A DNA stretch of 64,000 bases, from assembly GCF_024519435.1 (NCBI RefSeq), contig NZ_JALJRZ010000003.1, positions 434,001 through 498,000 on the forward strand, in the 5' to 3' direction. The stretch comes from Terrabacter sp. Ter38. GTDB lineage: Bacteria > Actinomycetota > Actinomycetes > Actinomycetales > Dermatophilaceae. Position numbers and translations under genes: made by a program. Shown one piece after another: positions 16,366 to 25,791 of this stretch; the first letter of the stretch is position 1, and each line of letters opens with the position of its first letter. The notes under the pieces are model-generated. The model was given only the letters and a program-made list of their open reading frames with translations. It ran no database searches and had not been told where the DNA came from.

Positions 16366-17544
16366 GTGGATCTCTTCGAGTACCAAGCCCGCGACATGTT
16401 CGAGAAGCACGGGGTGCCCGTGCTGGCCGGCGCCATCGCCACCACCCCTGAGCAGGCCCGAGCGGCCGCTGAGCAGATCGGACCGAAGTCGGGCGGTGTC
16501 ACCGTCGTCAAGGCGCAGGTCAAGACCGGCGGCCGCGGCAAGGCCGGTGGCGTCAAGGTCACGAAGAGCCCCGACGAGGCCCAGGCCGCCGCCGAGGCCA
16601 TCCTCGGGATGGACATCAAGGGCCACACCGTGGGCACCGTGATGATCGCCCAGGGCGCCCGCATCGCCGAGGAGTACTACTTCTCGATCCTGCTCGACCG
16701 TGCCAACCGCACCTACCTCGCCATGTGCTCCAAGGAGGGCGGCATGGAGATCGAGCAGCTCGCCGTGGAGCGCCCCGAGGCCCTCGCCCGCGTCGCCGTC
16801 GACCCCAACACGGGCATCGACGCCGCCAAGGCGCAGGAGATCGTCGACGCCGCCGGCTTCGACGAGGGCGACAAGGCCGCCATCGCCGACGTCATCCAGA
16901 AGCTGTGGACCGTCTACCGCGAGGAGGACGCGACGCTCGTCGAGGTCAACCCGCTCGTCAAGACCGAGGACGGCGACATCGTCGCCCTCGACGGCAAGGT
17001 CAGCCTCGACCTGAACGCCGACTTCCGCCACGCGGACCACGCGGCGCTCGAGGACAAGGCCGCGGCCGACCCGCTCGAGGCGGCGGCCAAGGAGAAGGGC
17101 CTCAACTACGTCAAGCTCGACGGCTCCGTCGGCATCATCGGCAACGGCGCCGGCCTCGTCATGAGCACGCTCGACGTCGTCGCGTACGCCGGCGAGGAGT
17201 TCGGCGTCCAGAAGCCGGCCAACTTCCTCGACATCGGTGGCGGCGCCAGCGCCGAGGTCATGGCCAACGGCCTGCACATCATCCTCGGTGACGAGCAGGT
17301 CAAGAGCGTCTTCGTCAACGTGTTCGGCGGCATCACCTCGTGTGACGCGGTGGCCAACGGCATCGTCGGCGCGCTCGACAAGCTCGGCGACGAGGCGACC
17401 AAGCCGCTCGTCGTGCGCCTCGACGGCAACAACGTCGAGGAGGGCCGCCGCATCCTCCAGGAGCGCAACCACCCGCTCGTGACGATCGAGCCGACGATGG
17501 ACGGCGCCGCGCGCCGTGCCGCCGAGCTGGCCTCGCAGGCCTGA
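16366..17544 (+). CDS. sucC: Succinyl-CoA ligase (ADP-forming) beta subunit
   Basis: 392 residues from GTG 16366 ([20 protein letters not shown]), the conserved SucC N-terminus; longer in-frame starts upstream are not protein-like. ATP-grasp features include [18 protein letters not shown] and the C-terminal flavodoxin-like domain with [19 protein letters not shown]. With SucD it makes the TCA-cycle enzyme that interconverts succinyl-CoA and succinate with ADP/ATP. sucD follows after 31 nt with an AGAGAGAGA-type ribosome binding region, so the two form an operon. Confidence 0.97.
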   Translation: MDLFEYQARDMFEKHGVPVLAGAIATTPEQARAAAEQIGPKSGGVTVVKAQVKTGGRGKAGGVKVTKSPDEAQAAAEAILGMDIKGHTVGTVMIAQGARIAEEYYFSILLDRANRTYLAMCSKEGGMEIEQLAVERPEALARVAVDPNTGIDAAKAQEIVDAAGFDEGDKAAIADVIQKLWTVYREEDATLVEVNPLVKTEDGDIVALDGKVSLDLNADFRHADHAALEDKAAADPLEAAAKEKGLNYVKLDGSVGIIGNGAGLVMSTLDVVAYAGEEFGVQKPANFLDIGGGASAEVMANGLHIILGDEQVKSVFVNVFGGITSCDAVANGIVGALDKLGDEATKPLVVRLDGNNVEEGRRILQERNHPLVTIEPTMDGAARRAAELASQA

Positions 17545-17575
17545 CCCCAGAGTCCGAGAGAGAGAACGATCAACC

Positions 17576-18469
17576 ATGGCAATCTTCCTCAACGCTGACT
17601 CCAAGGTCATCGTCCAGGGCATGACCGGCTCCGAGGGCATGAAGCACACCCAGCGCATGCTCAAGTCGGGCACCGACATCGTCGGCGGCGTCAACCCCCG
17701 CAAGGCCGGCACCACGGTCGACTTCGAGGGCGGCGTCTCCGTCCCCGTCTACGGCACGGTCAAGGAGGCCATCGAGGCCACCGGCGCCAACGTGTCCGTG
17801 ATCTTCGTGCCCGCGCAGTTCACGAAGGCCGCGGCCGTCGAGGCGATCGACGCCGAGATCCCCCTCGCCGTCGTCATCACCGAGGGCGTCGCGGTCAAGG
17901 ACACCGCGGAGTTCTACAACTACGCCAAGGACAAGGGCACGACGCGCATCGTCGGCCCGAACTGCCCCGGCCTCATCACCCCGGGCGTCAGCAACGCCGG
18001 CATCATCCCGGCCGACATCTCGGGCACCGGCCGCATCGGCCTCGTCTCGAAGTCGGGCACGCTGACCTACCAGATGATGTACGAGCTGCGTGACTTCGGC
18101 TTCAGCTCGGCCGTCGGCATCGGTGGCGACCCGATCATCGGCACGACGCACATCGACTGCCTCGAGGCGTTCCAGAACGACCCCGACACCGACGCGATCG
18201 TCATGATCGGCGAGATCGGTGGCGACGCGGAGGAGCGCGCGGCCGCCTACATCAAGGAGCACGTCACGAAGCCCGTGGTCGGCTACGTCGCCGGCTTCAC
18301 CGCCCCGGAGGGCAAGACGATGGGCCACGCCGGCGCCATCGTCTCCGGCTCCTCGGGCACGGCGCAGGCGAAGAAGGAGGCCCTCGAGGCCGCGGGTGTC
18401 AGGGTCGGCAAGACGCCGTCCGAGACGGCCGACCTCATGCGCGAGATCATGAAGGACCTCGCGAAGTAG
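17576..18469 (+). CDS. sucD: Succinyl-CoA ligase alpha subunit
   Basis: 297 residues from ATG 17576. CoA-binding Rossmann domain with [19 protein letters not shown] and VNPRKAGT. The phosphorylated active-site histidine lies in [18 protein letters not shown] near residue 250. Length and motifs are canonical. It is the second gene of the sucCD operon, followed by a strong hairpin terminator. Confidence 0.97.
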   Translation: MAIFLNADSKVIVQGMTGSEGMKHTQRMLKSGTDIVGGVNPRKAGTTVDFEGGVSVPVYGTVKEAIEATGANVSVIFVPAQFTKAAAVEAIDAEIPLAVVITEGVAVKDTAEFYNYAKDKGTTRIVGPNCPGLITPGVSNAGIIPADISGTGRIGLVSKSGTLTYQMMYELRDFGFSSAVGIGGDPIIGTTHIDCLEAFQNDPDTDAIVMIGEIGGDAEERAAAYIKEHVTKPVVGYVAGFTAPEGKTMGHAGAIVSGSSGTAQAKKEALEAAGVRVGKTPSETADLMREIMKDLAK

Positions 18470-18489
18470 CCTGCGTCAGCAGCCTTTCC

Positions 18490-18522
18490 GAGCGGGCGGT
18501 CACCTCCGGGTGGCCGCCCGCT
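18490..18522 (+). terminator. Hairpin terminator of sucCD
   Basis: GAGCGGGCGGTCACC pairs with GGTGGCCGCCCGCTC (15-bp stem with one wobble) around a short TCCG-type loop, 21 nt after the sucD stop. Confidence 0.8.
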
Positions 18523-18703
18523 CTGCTGTCTCCCGAGGGCGTATGCCGTGTGGCCGGCCCTCGTCGACCCGGCGACCGGGCGCGTGGCCAGCGGGACGGC
18601 ATACGCGATGCGTCCTGTCCGGGGCCACGCCGCGGTGCCTCGCGTCGGCGCTCTCGGCTTCCATCGGCGTGGGCGCTCGCTCCGTGGCGGGGATCTTGTG
18701 ACC

Positions 18704-20068
18704 ATGGGAGCGACCACGCACGAGTCCGCAAGCCCCCGCAGCGCAGGAGTGAGACCACTGGCCCCGCCGAGCACGACCACGACGTCGACGACCACGTCGG
18801 CGACCTCGTCGACCAGCCCCTCGACGGCGATGCCGGCCGCCCTACGTGCCGGGGCCCTCGCCGCCGTGGGCACGTGGTCGGTCGTCGTCCTGCCCGCGCT
18901 CATCGGCTGGGTGGCCGCGCCCGAGAGCTCGGTCGGGTGGTTCTCGGCGGTCTCGGTCGCCAGCGCCGTGTGGTTCCTCGGCCACGGACAGTCCGTCGGC
19001 GCCGGCAGCGTGGCGATCTCCATGACGCCGCTGCTGCTCCTGCTCGTCTTCGTCCTCATCGCCTACCGCTTCGCCCGTCGCCTCGCGGCGACGGAGCGGC
19101 TGCGGGTCGGTGCGGCTGACTGGAGCCGCGTCGCGCAGTGGGGCGTCGTGCCGGGCTTCGTCATCGGGTACGGCCTCGTGTCGGCCGTCTTCGCGCTCTT
19201 CACCCTCGGGGGGCCGGCGACGCCCGGTGTCGCCGCCGTCGTGGGGTCCCTGCTCGTGCCGCTCGCGGCGCTCGGCTTCGTCATGCTCCGGCCCGACGAC
19301 GAGACCGCTCCGGCCTTCGTGCGCACGTGGTTCCGGCGCGGCCCGACGTGGCTGCCGACGGTGTGGCGCACCGGCTGGCGCGGGGCGGGCGTGCTGCTCG
19401 CCCTGGGGTTCGTCGTCGTCGTGGTGAGGCTCGTCCTGTCGTGGTCGACCATCGCCGACATCCAGGACCAGTACGGTGCCAACCTCGGCGCGGTCGCCAT
19501 CATCGCGCTCGCCCAGGTCGCCCTCCTCGGCAACGCGGCCACGTGGGCACTCTCGTTCCTCGCGGGTCCGGGCTTCCAGGTCGCCCTCGGCTCGACGATC
19601 TCCGCCGGCGCGGCCCAGCCCGGGCTGCTGCCCCTCGTGCCCGTCCTCGGCGCCCTGCCGCAGGCCAGCGACTACCCGGCGACGATGTATGCCGTCGTGC
19701 TCGCTCCGGTGCTCGTCGGCGCGTGGCTCGGTCGTCGGGTCGATGCCGAGCTCGAGTTCTTCGGCAACGTGCGGGCCCGGCTGTCTGCCACAGCGGTCGC
19801 GGCGCTCGTCGCGGTCGCCGTCGTCGTCGCACTGACGGCCCTCGGCAACGGTGCGGTCGGTGTCGAGCGGCTCTCGGCCGTGGGGGCGCACCTCTGGTCG
19901 TTCGCGGCCGCCCTGACGGCGGAGGTCGTCGGTGGCGCGCTGCTCTTCACCGGCGTGCTCGTGCTCCGCGACCGTCGCGCCGAGCAGCGCGAGCGCGAGT
20001 CGGGAGTCGCGCCGGAGGCCGGTGCGGAAGCGGAGACCTCAGTCCCGATGAGGACTGACGAGGACTGA
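18704..20068 (+). CDS. PerM-like multi-pass membrane protein (DUF6350)
   Basis: 454 residues from ATG 18704 (MGATTHESASPRS). A longer frame back to 18548 crosses the intergenic GGCATAC motifs and is not favoured. A Thr/Ser-rich cytoplasmic N-terminus precedes about ten hydrophobic segments. The sequence and the position between sucCD and purN-purH match the actinobacterial DUF6350 family, whose mycobacterial member PerM supports cell division under stress. The C-terminal tail is charged (RDRRAEQRERESG). No enzymatic motif is visible. Confidence 0.8.
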   Translation: MGATTHESASPRSAGVRPLAPPSTTTTSTTTSATSSTSPSTAMPAALRAGALAAVGTWSVVVLPALIGWVAAPESSVGWFSAVSVASAVWFLGHGQSVGAGSVAISMTPLLLLLVFVLIAYRFARRLAATERLRVGAADWSRVAQWGVVPGFVIGYGLVSAVFALFTLGGPATPGVAAVVGSLLVPLAALGFVMLRPDDETAPAFVRTWFRRGPTWLPTVWRTGWRGAGVLLALGFVVVVVRLVLSWSTIADIQDQYGANLGAVAIIALAQVALLGNAATWALSFLAGPGFQVALGSTISAGAAQPGLLPLVPVLGALPQASDYPATMYAVVLAPVLVGAWLGRRVDAELEFFGNVRARLSATAVAALVAVAVVVALTALGNGAVGVERLSAVGAHLWSFAAALTAEVVGGALLFTGVLVLRDRRAEQRERESGVAPEAGAEAETSVPMRTDED

Positions 20069-20105
20069 CGACGGGGGACTGACGGGGGGACGGTCGCGGC
20101 GGCTC

Positions 20106-20498
20106 TCAGCGGACGACGAGGCCGATCATCCCGGCGTCCTTCAGTGGCGCGCACTCGCCCTCGGCGATGCTCGTCTGCGCCCCGGCGACGCACTCCTCGT
20201 AGGCCTGGACCGAGTCGTAGAAGGCGATCTGGAGCGCCAGCGACGACAGCAGCATGCCGGAGATGACGAGGGTCACGACGGGCCAGATCTTCTCCTTGCC
20301 GCCGCGCGTCGACAGGAAGCGCAGCAGGCGCACGGTGAGGACGATCGCGAGCACGAGCGGCAGGACGGCGACGAAGCGCTTCGGCAGCGGGAGGTACATC
20401 GCCACGAGGCCGAGCAGCACGAGGAGCGCGACGGGCAGCGTGCGCTTCGCCTTCTCCCGGGCGAACGCGATCTCCTGCTCCTGCAGCGGCTCGGTCAT
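20106..20498 (-). CDS. Small membrane protein, unknown function
   Basis: 130 residues from ATG 20498 (MTEPLQEQEIAFAREKAKR); a longer frame from 20537 would overlap the purN promoter. Three hydrophobic segments are visible (LPVALLVLLGLVAMYL, FVAVLPLVLAIVLTVRLL, VVTLVISGMLLSSLALQIAF). An exposed C-terminal part has two cysteines (YEECVAGAQTSIAEGECAPL) that could form a disulfide outside the membrane. The family is not recognised. It is divergent from purN and convergent with the PerM-like gene. Confidence 0.65.
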   Translation of the reverse strand: MTEPLQEQEIAFAREKAKRTLPVALLVLLGLVAMYLPLPKRFVAVLPLVLAIVLTVRLLRFLSTRGGKEKIWPVVTLVISGMLLSSLALQIAFYDSVQAYEECVAGAQTSIAEGECAPLKDAGMIGLVVR

Positions 20499-20550
20499 GC
20501 GGTCCATCCTCGCCCATGGATGAGCCCGAACCCGCATCGGGCCGCAGCGC

Positions 20551-20556
20551 TACACT
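20551..20556 (+). promoter_or_regulatory. Candidate -10 element of leaderless purN
   Basis: TACACT, 7 nt before the GTG start at 20564, consistent with a leaderless transcript. Confidence 0.4.
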
Positions 20557-20563
20557 CCGGCGC

Positions 20564-21208
20564 GTGACGACCGACGCCCTCGCCAGCACGTCCGTGACGA
20601 CCGACGGCGCGGTGCCCGTCGTCGTCCTCGTGTCGGGCTCCGGCACCCTGCTCCAGGCCCTCGTCGACGCCTCGTCCGACCCGGACTACGGCGTGCGGAT
20701 CGCCGCGGTGGGAGCCGACCGCCCGTGCCCGGGGCTCGAGCGGGCCGAGCGAGCCGGCATACCGACGTTCGTCGTGCGGCCCACCGACTTCGAGGACCGG
20801 GCCGCCTGGGACGTCGCGCTCGCGGAGCAGGTCGCCGTGGCCGGACCGCGTTTCGTGGTCACGGCGGGCTTCATGCGGATCCTCGGGCCGGCGACCCTCG
20901 GCGGGCAGCCCGTCGTCAACACCCACCCGGCCCTGCTGCCGAGCTTCCCCGGCGCGCACGGCGTGCGCGACGCCCTCGCCTACGGCGTCAAGGTGACCGG
21001 CACGACGTGCCACGTCGTCGATGCCGGCGTCGACACCGGTCCGATCATCGAGCAGCGGGTCGTGGTGGTCGAGGACGACGACACCGAGGAGAGCCTGCAC
21101 GAGCGGATCAAGGTCCAGGAGCGTGACCTGCTCGTCGACGTCGTGAGCCGACTGGCCCGTGAGGGCTTCGCCGTCGACGGGCGACGAGTTCGGATCGGGC
21201 GGCCCTGA
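20564..21208 (+). CDS. purN: Phosphoribosylglycinamide formyltransferase
   Basis: 214 residues from GTG 20564. [15 protein letters not shown] is the N-terminal phosphate loop. [17 protein letters not shown] contains the catalytic Asn and His, and [15 protein letters not shown] the catalytic Asp. PurN transfers a formyl group from 10-formyl-THF to GAR in purine synthesis. A leader with a ZTP riboswitch separates it from purH, so purH has its own control. folD elsewhere in the window makes the formyl donor. Confidence 0.96.
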   Translation: MTTDALASTSVTTDGAVPVVVLVSGSGTLLQALVDASSDPDYGVRIAAVGADRPCPGLERAERAGIPTFVVRPTDFEDRAAWDVALAEQVAVAGPRFVVTAGFMRILGPATLGGQPVVNTHPALLPSFPGAHGVRDALAYGVKVTGTTCHVVDAGVDTGPIIEQRVVVVEDDDTEESLHERIKVQERDLLVDVVSRLAREGFAVDGRRVRIGRP

Positions 21209-21212
21209 CCGC

Positions 21213-21218
21213 TACGCT
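21213..21218 (+). promoter_or_regulatory. Candidate -10 for the purH transcript
   Basis: TACGCT immediately after the purN stop would place the transcript start just before the ZTP riboswitch aptamer. Confidence 0.35.
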
Positions 21219-21227
21219 GGTCGCACA

Positions 21228-21295
21228 CGACTGGCGCGGGTGGGACACCACCGGGGAGTGACGTCGGGAGCATCGACCGCCTGGGTGCCTCGCGA
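21228..21295 (+). ncRNA. ZTP (pfl) riboswitch
   Basis: The leader has the two conserved pfl-motif blocks: the helix-junction block around GCGGGTGGGACACCACCGGG followed by GAGTGAC, and the downstream pseudoknot block CCGCCTGGGT. This RNA senses ZTP/ZMP, which build up when 10-formyl-THF is short, and raises expression of purine and one-carbon genes. Its position directly upstream of purH, the enzyme that consumes ZMP, is the typical actinobacterial arrangement. The expression-platform sequence to the ATG (21296-21365) is GC-rich and can form hairpins (GGTCCGACCGACCGG). Exact ends are approximate. Confidence 0.82.
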
Positions 21296-21365
21296 GAACG
21301 GACGCCGTCCGGTCCGACCGACCGGACGCGCCGCGACCGATGTCACCGAACCAGGAGTGCGCCCC

Positions 21366-23000
21366 ATGACTGCTGCCCCGTCCGCTGCGACGTCCACCGA
21401 CACCGACGGCCGCCGCCCGATCAAGCGGGCCCTCGTCTCCGTCTACGACAAGTCCGGCCTCGACGAGCTGGCCCGGGCGCTCGACGCCGCCGGGGTCGCC
21501 ATCGTCTCGACCGGTTCGACGGCCAAGACGATCGCCGCCGCGGGGGTGCCCGTGACGCAGGTCGAGGAGCTGACGGGCTTCCCCGAGTGCCTCGACGGCC
21601 GAGTCAAGACGCTGCACCCGAAGGTGCACGCCGGGATCCTCGCCGACACGCGCAACGAGGACCACATGCAGCAGCTCGCCGACCTCGGCGTCGAGGCCTT
21701 CGACCTCGTCGTCGTCAACCTCTACCCGTTCCGGGAGACCGTCGCGTCGGGCGCGAGCGAGGACGAGTGCGTCGAGCAGATCGACATCGGCGGACCGTCG
21801 ATGGTGCGCGCCTCGGCCAAGAACCACGCCAGCGTCGCCATCGTGACGAGCCCGGCGGCATACGCCCACGTCACGGAGGCGCTGGGCGCAGGCGGCTTCA
21901 CGCTGGCCGAGCGCCGTCGCCTCGCCGCCGAGGCGTTCGTCCACACCGCGAGCTACGACAACGCCGTCGCGAACTGGATGGGCAACGTCGTCGCCGACAC
22001 GAGCGACGGCACCGGCTTCCCGGCGTGGACGGGCGCGACCTTCGACCGTGCGGCCGCCCTGCGCTACGGCGAGAACCCGCACCAGAGCGCCGCGCTCTAC
22101 CGCCACTGGCGACCCGGTGTCGCGAGTGCGGAGCAGCTGCACGGCAAGGAGATGTCGTACAACAACTACGTCGACACCGACGCCGCCGTGCGTGCCGCGC
22201 ACGACCACGGGGACCAGCCGACCGTCGCCATCATCAAGCACGCCAACCCGTGCGGCATCGCCATCGGGGACAGCATCGAGGAAGCCTACGAACGGGCCCA
22301 CGCGACCGACCCGGTGAGCGCCTACGGCGGCATCATCGCGGCGAACCGCACCGTCACCGCTGCGATGGCGGCTGCTGCGAAGCCAGTCTTCACCGAGGTG
22401 ATCATCGCGCCCGACTACGAGCCCGAAGCCCTCGAGATCCTCACGGCCAAGAAGAACCTCCGGGTCCTGCGCCTGCCCGCCGGCATGGCCGCGGCGGCCG
22501 ACCCGATCGAGACGCGCGCCATCAGTGGCGGTTTGCTCGTGCAGACCGTCGACAAGGTCGACGCCGTCGTGCGCGGTGAGGGTGACGCGGTGACCGGTGG
22601 CGACGACGCCGCGAACTGGCGGCTCGTCGCCGGCGAGGCTGCGGACGATGCCACGGTCGCCGACCTCCAGTTCGCCTGGCGCGCGATCCGCGCCGTGAAG
22701 TCCAACGCGATCCTGCTCGCCAAGGACGGCGCCGCGGTCGGTGTCGGAATGGGCCAGGTCAACCGTGTCGACTCGTGCTACCTCGCCGTGCGACGCGCGG
22801 GGGAGGAGCGGGCCCGCGGCTCCGTCGCCGCGTCCGATGCGTTCTTCCCGTTCGCCGACGGGCTGCAGATCCTGCTCGACGCCGGCGTCCGCGCGGTCGT
22901 GGCCCCCGGCGGCTCGATCCGCGACGAGGAGATCATCGAGGCCGCGAAGGCCGCCGGCGTGACGATGTACTTCACGGGCACCCGCCACTTCGCCCACTGA
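21366..23000 (+). CDS. purH: Bifunctional AICAR transformylase/IMP cyclohydrolase
   Basis: 544 residues from ATG 21366. The N-terminal IMP cyclohydrolase domain has [26 protein letters not shown] and [15 protein letters not shown]. The C-terminal transformylase has [13 protein letters not shown] with the catalytic Lys-His, [11 protein letters not shown] and [16 protein letters not shown]. It carries out the last two steps to IMP. The riboswitch upstream senses its substrate. A 19-bp terminator and a 32-bp tandem repeat follow. Confidence 0.97.
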   Translation: MTAAPSAATSTDTDGRRPIKRALVSVYDKSGLDELARALDAAGVAIVSTGSTAKTIAAAGVPVTQVEELTGFPECLDGRVKTLHPKVHAGILADTRNEDHMQQLADLGVEAFDLVVVNLYPFRETVASGASEDECVEQIDIGGPSMVRASAKNHASVAIVTSPAAYAHVTEALGAGGFTLAERRRLAAEAFVHTASYDNAVANWMGNVVADTSDGTGFPAWTGATFDRAAALRYGENPHQSAALYRHWRPGVASAEQLHGKEMSYNNYVDTDAAVRAAHDHGDQPTVAIIKHANPCGIAIGDSIEEAYERAHATDPVSAYGGIIAANRTVTAAMAAAAKPVFTEVIIAPDYEPEALEILTAKKNLRVLRLPAGMAAAADPIETRAISGGLLVQTVDKVDAVVRGEGDAVTGGDDAANWRLVAGEAADDATVADLQFAWRAIRAVKSNAILLAKDGAAVGVGMGQVNRVDSCYLAVRRAGEERARGSVAASDAFFPFADGLQILLDAGVRAVVAPGGSIRDEEIIEAAKAAGVTMYFTGTRHFAH

Positions 23001-23036
23001 CACCGTCGAGAGGCCACCTGCTGCCGCCTCGTGCAC

Positions 23037-23079
23037 GTCGAGAGGCCAGTTCTCAGGATGAGAACTGGCCTCTCGACGG
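23037..23079. terminator. Long perfect hairpin terminator after purH
   Basis: CGTCGAGAGGCCAGTTCTC pairs perfectly over 19 bp with GAGAACTGGCCTCTCGACG, with a 5-nt AGGAT loop. It separates the convergent purH and ring-opening amidohydrolase genes. The right arm also forms the start of the tandem repeat, so other pairings with a CCGTCGAGAGGCCA copy near 23003 are possible. Confidence 0.85.
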
Positions 23080-23149
23080 TTGAGGAGCGGCCGGTCGTGG
23101 CCTCTCGACGGTTGAGGAGCGGCCGGTCGTGGCCTCTCGACGGATGAGG
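23067..23149. repeat. 32-bp tandem direct repeat, ~2.6 copies
   Basis: Units begin at 23067, 23099 and 23131; the first two are identical 32-mers beginning GGCCTCTCGACGGTTGAGGA and the third diverges after about 14 nt. Each unit carries the right arm of the purH terminator hairpin, so the array offers several partners for the left arm. It lies between convergent genes and is non-coding. Confidence 0.85.
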
Positions 23150-23158
23150 TGCTGCGGG

Positions 23159-24304
23159 TCAGCGGGTCCAGCGGTAGCCGGTGGGCTCCCCCTCGCCGAG
23201 GTCGACGATCGCGGCAACCGGACCGCCTCCGTCGGGGCCCTGGTGCGCCGCCGACACGGACACGAAGACGGCGGGGTCACCCGTCACCGAGGCGGTGACG
23301 CCGCCGACCGCCGACTTGATCTGGCGGTGCCAGTGCACGTCGGAGTCGTCGAGCATCGCGTTGCGTCGACCGTGCACGGTGCCGTCCTGGCTCACCTCGC
23401 ACTTGAGGAAGACGTTGACGAGCCGGCCCTGGAGGTCGCTGGTGTGCGGGCGCTCCGGCAGGTCGAGGCCGGCGTCCTTGATCGCACCCCAGACGCCGTC
23501 GGCGTCGAGCGCGTCCTGCATGACCGAATGGCCGATGCGGTAGCGGCCGCCGATGCCCTTGGTGTTGCCGACGACGACGACCTGCGCCTGGTCGAGCTCG
23601 ACGCCCGAGCTGCAGGAGGCGACCGACGAGAAGAGCGACCGGTCGTGCATGATGTCGGCGTCGGTCGGCATCTCGATCTCACCGAGGGCGACGGCGATGC
23701 CGAGGCCGGTCGTGCCGTTCGAGAGGTCCATCGACTCGTGCGTGTGCTCGGTCCAGACCTCGTGCCCGCGGGACTTCGCGTCACGGATCGTGTGGATCGT
23801 CAGCAGCGGTGTCTTGGTCTGGACGTAGTGGACGTCCGCCGGGTCCGTGATGCCGGCGCGCTCCATGGCGACCTTCACGGCGTCGGCGACCTTCTGGACC
23901 ATCGCGACGTAGCCGATCTCCTCGGGTTTGATCGGCTCGCTCATCGCGAAGCCGACGGTCAGCCGGGGCTCGTCGGACTGCTCGGCCTTCTCGGCCGGGA
24001 CGGTGGCGAAGATCGTCGCGTGCGGACTGATGATGCCGTCCGTGCCGCCGGACCACACGATCGGGACCTGCTTGACCTGGTCGGCCGGGGCGCCCTTCTC
24101 GACGAGGACTTCGCGGAAGGCGCGGTCGGCGATGATGCGCGTGTAGTCGTTGACGCCGCCGTTGCCCTCGGTCTTGCCGATGATGGCGATGACGCGGCTC
24201 GCCTCCATGACACCGTCGTCGATGAGCTTCGCGAGCTCCGACGCGTCGGCGACCGAGTGGATGGGGACCTTGCGCACCTCAATGGCTTCGGGCACGTGAA
24301 TCAC
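23159..24304 (-). CDS. Ring-opening amidohydrolase, barbiturase/cyanuric acid hydrolase (AtzD/TrzD) family
   Basis: 381 residues from GTG 24304. The three-repeat architecture of this small family is visible through its Ser/Lys regions: [16 protein letters not shown] and [13 protein letters not shown] (repeat A), QTKTPLLT and [17 protein letters not shown] (B), and [20 protein letters not shown] (C). Known members open the ring of barbiturate (oxidative pyrimidine pathway) or cyanuric acid. With a RutG-like permease, a molybdenum hydroxylase, carbamate kinase and FdrA in the same region, barbiturase is the better guess. The start overlaps the carbamate kinase stop (GTGA at 24301-24304), so the two are translationally coupled. 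Confidence 0.88.
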   Translation of the reverse strand: MIHVPEAIEVRKVPIHSVADASELAKLIDDGVMEASRVIAIIGKTEGNGGVNDYTRIIADRAFREVLVEKGAPADQVKQVPIVWSGGTDGIISPHATIFATVPAEKAEQSDEPRLTVGFAMSEPIKPEEIGYVAMVQKVADAVKVAMERAGITDPADVHYVQTKTPLLTIHTIRDAKSRGHEVWTEHTHESMDLSNGTTGLGIAVALGEIEMPTDADIMHDRSLFSSVASCSSGVELDQAQVVVVGNTKGIGGRYRIGHSVMQDALDADGVWGAIKDAGLDLPERPHTSDLQGRLVNVFLKCEVSQDGTVHGRRNAMLDDSDVHWHRQIKSAVGGVTASVTGDPAVFVSVSAAHQGPDGGGPVAAIVDLGEGEPTGYRWTR

Positions 24305-25248
24305 CTTTCTCTTTCAGGGTTTTCGATGACGGTGCCGACGTGGCCGTCGACGGCGGTGGCGAGCTGGTCGAGGGCCGTGATGATCGATCGCGACCCGCCC
24401 GACCGGACGAAGCGCAGGGCGGCCTCGACCTTGGGGCCCATCGAGCCGGACGCGAAGTGGCCGGCGGCGGCATACGCCTCCATCTGCTCGAGCGTGACGC
24501 GCCCGATGTCGTGGGCCTCGGGGGTGCCCCAGCCGGCGACCGCGTGCGCGACGTCGGTGGCGATCACGAGGACGTCGGCGTCGACGGCGCGCGCGAGCAG
24601 CGCCGCGGTGAGGTCCTTGTCGATGACGGCCTCGACGCCGTGGACGCTGCCGTCGTCGGCGCGGACAACGGGGATGCCACCGCCCCCGGCGGTGACGACG
24701 ACGTAACCGGCGGCGAGGAGCGTGTGGAGCGTGTGCGTCTCGAGGACCTCGACGGGCTCGGGCGAGGCGACGACGCGACGCCAGCCCTTCTCGCCGCGGT
24801 CCTCCCAGCGCTCGCCGTGGTCGATGAGGGTCTGCGCCTGGTCGCGGGGGAGGAAGCGTCCGATCGGCTTCGTCGGGTGCGTGAAACCCGGGTCGTCGGC
24901 GTCGACGAGGGTGCGCGTGATGATGGCGGCCAGGCGGCGCTCGATGCCGCGGGCGGCGAAGGCGGCCTCGAGGGTGTCGAGCAGCGTGAAGCCGATGGTC
25001 CCCTGCGTCTGCGCGCCGCACCAGTCGAGCGGGACCGGCGGCACGACGCTCGCGGCGAGCTCGTTCTTGACGAGGAGGTTGCCGACCTGGGGCCCGTTGC
25101 CGTGGGTGATGACGACCTCGTGATCGGCGGCGACGAGCTCGGCGAGGTGGTGGCTCGCGGTGGCGATGGCCTCGCGCTGGGCCTGGGGTGTCGCGCTGCC
25201 GTCGGGCCCGGTCATGGCGTTGCCACCCAGCGCCACGAGCACCCTCAC
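24301..25248 (-). CDS. arcC: Carbamate kinase
   Basis: 315 residues from GTG 25248, preceded by AAGGA at 6-nt spacing. [12 protein letters not shown] is the phosphate-binding start, [17 protein letters not shown] and [10 protein letters not shown] follow, and the C-terminal half has [12 protein letters not shown] and [14 protein letters not shown]. It converts carbamoyl phosphate and ADP to carbamate and ATP, capturing energy from ureido compounds. Its coupling to a barbiturase-family enzyme rather than to arginine deiminase genes points to a role in N-heterocycle breakdown. The gene symbol refers to the family. Confidence 0.93.
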   Translation of the reverse strand: MRVLVALGGNAMTGPDGSATPQAQREAIATASHHLAELVAADHEVVITHGNGPQVGNLLVKNELAASVVPPVPLDWCGAQTQGTIGFTLLDTLEAAFAARGIERRLAAIITRTLVDADDPGFTHPTKPIGRFLPRDQAQTLIDHGERWEDRGEKGWRRVVASPEPVEVLETHTLHTLLAAGYVVVTAGGGGIPVVRADDGSVHGVEAVIDKDLTAALLARAVDADVLVIATDVAHAVAGWGTPEAHDIGRVTLEQMEAYAAAGHFASGSMGPKVEAALRFVRSGGSRSIITALDQLATAVDGHVGTVIENPERER

Positions 25249-25465
25249 GGCGCGTCCTTGCTTGTCGGGGCGGTCGTCATGGCGTGAGCCTAGGGAGCGC
25301 GGCCGAGCAGGCGCGTTGTCACCTCCTGCCCAACGCGGGCCCCCACATTGGCAGATGTATGCCGTCGGGTGCCGTGCGCGAGCGTGCCGCGCGCGAGCGT
25401 GCCGAGCCGGCGGCGGTGGGCGGCACGGATCACGCACGGCATACCGGCCGGCCGGGTACGAGGAA

Positions 25466-25471
25466 GATAAT
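25466..25471 (+). promoter_or_regulatory. Candidate -10 element for the DUF6458 gene
   Basis: GATAAT, one of the few AT-rich words in the 276-bp divergent region, lies about 53 nt before the GTG at 25525. A GGGCGCC/GGCGCCC hairpin is possible between them. Confidence 0.35.
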
Positions 25472-25524
25472 GTCCGAGGGGGCGCCGTCCGGGGCGCCCC
25501 GACCGAGCCGAGAGGTGGGGGACC

Positions 25525-25770
25525 GTGGGAGTCGGAGTACTGCTCGCCGTCGTGGGGGCCATCCTGACCTTCGCGGTGCGGGCCAACACGTCCGTCATCA
25601 GCCTGCCCGTCGTCGGCGTCATCCTCATGATCGCGGGCGCCGCGCTCATCTGGCACGGGAGCAAGGGGACCCGGCGCAAGCGCATCATCACGCGTGAGGA
25701 GCGCCCCAGCGGCGCGACGACCCCGACGAGCACCGTGCGACAGACGATCGAGGAACGCGACATCGACTGA
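25525..25770 (+). CDS. DUF6458-like small membrane protein
   Basis: 81 residues from GTG 25525. Two hydrophobic helices (VGVLLAVVGAILTFAV and VISLPVVGVILMIAGAALIW) are followed by a basic tail, HGSKGTRRKRIITREE. This is the usual look of the actinobacterial DUF6458 family: two-helix inner-membrane proteins of unknown role. It is divergent from the carbamate kinase gene and has no evident functional link to it. Confidence 0.75.
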   Translation: MGVGVLLAVVGAILTFAVRANTSVISLPVVGVILMIAGAALIWHGSKGTRRKRIITREERPSGATTPTSTVRQTIEERDID

Positions 25771-25791
25771 GCCGCGGACGGTCCACGACGG

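Noticed and set aside
18548-18703. Longer N-terminus of the PerM-like protein from ATG 18548
   Set aside because: This stretch carries two intergenic-type GGCATAC motifs, lies right after the sucD terminator and encodes a basic sequence unlike the family; ATG 18704 was preferred.
23067-23149. CRISPR array
   Set aside because: The 32-bp units are directly adjacent with no spacers, and no cas genes are present. It is a plain tandem repeat.
24301-25248. Arginine deiminase pathway membership of carbamate kinase
   Set aside because: No arcA or arcB gene is nearby; the gene is translationally coupled to a ring-opening amidohydrolase instead.
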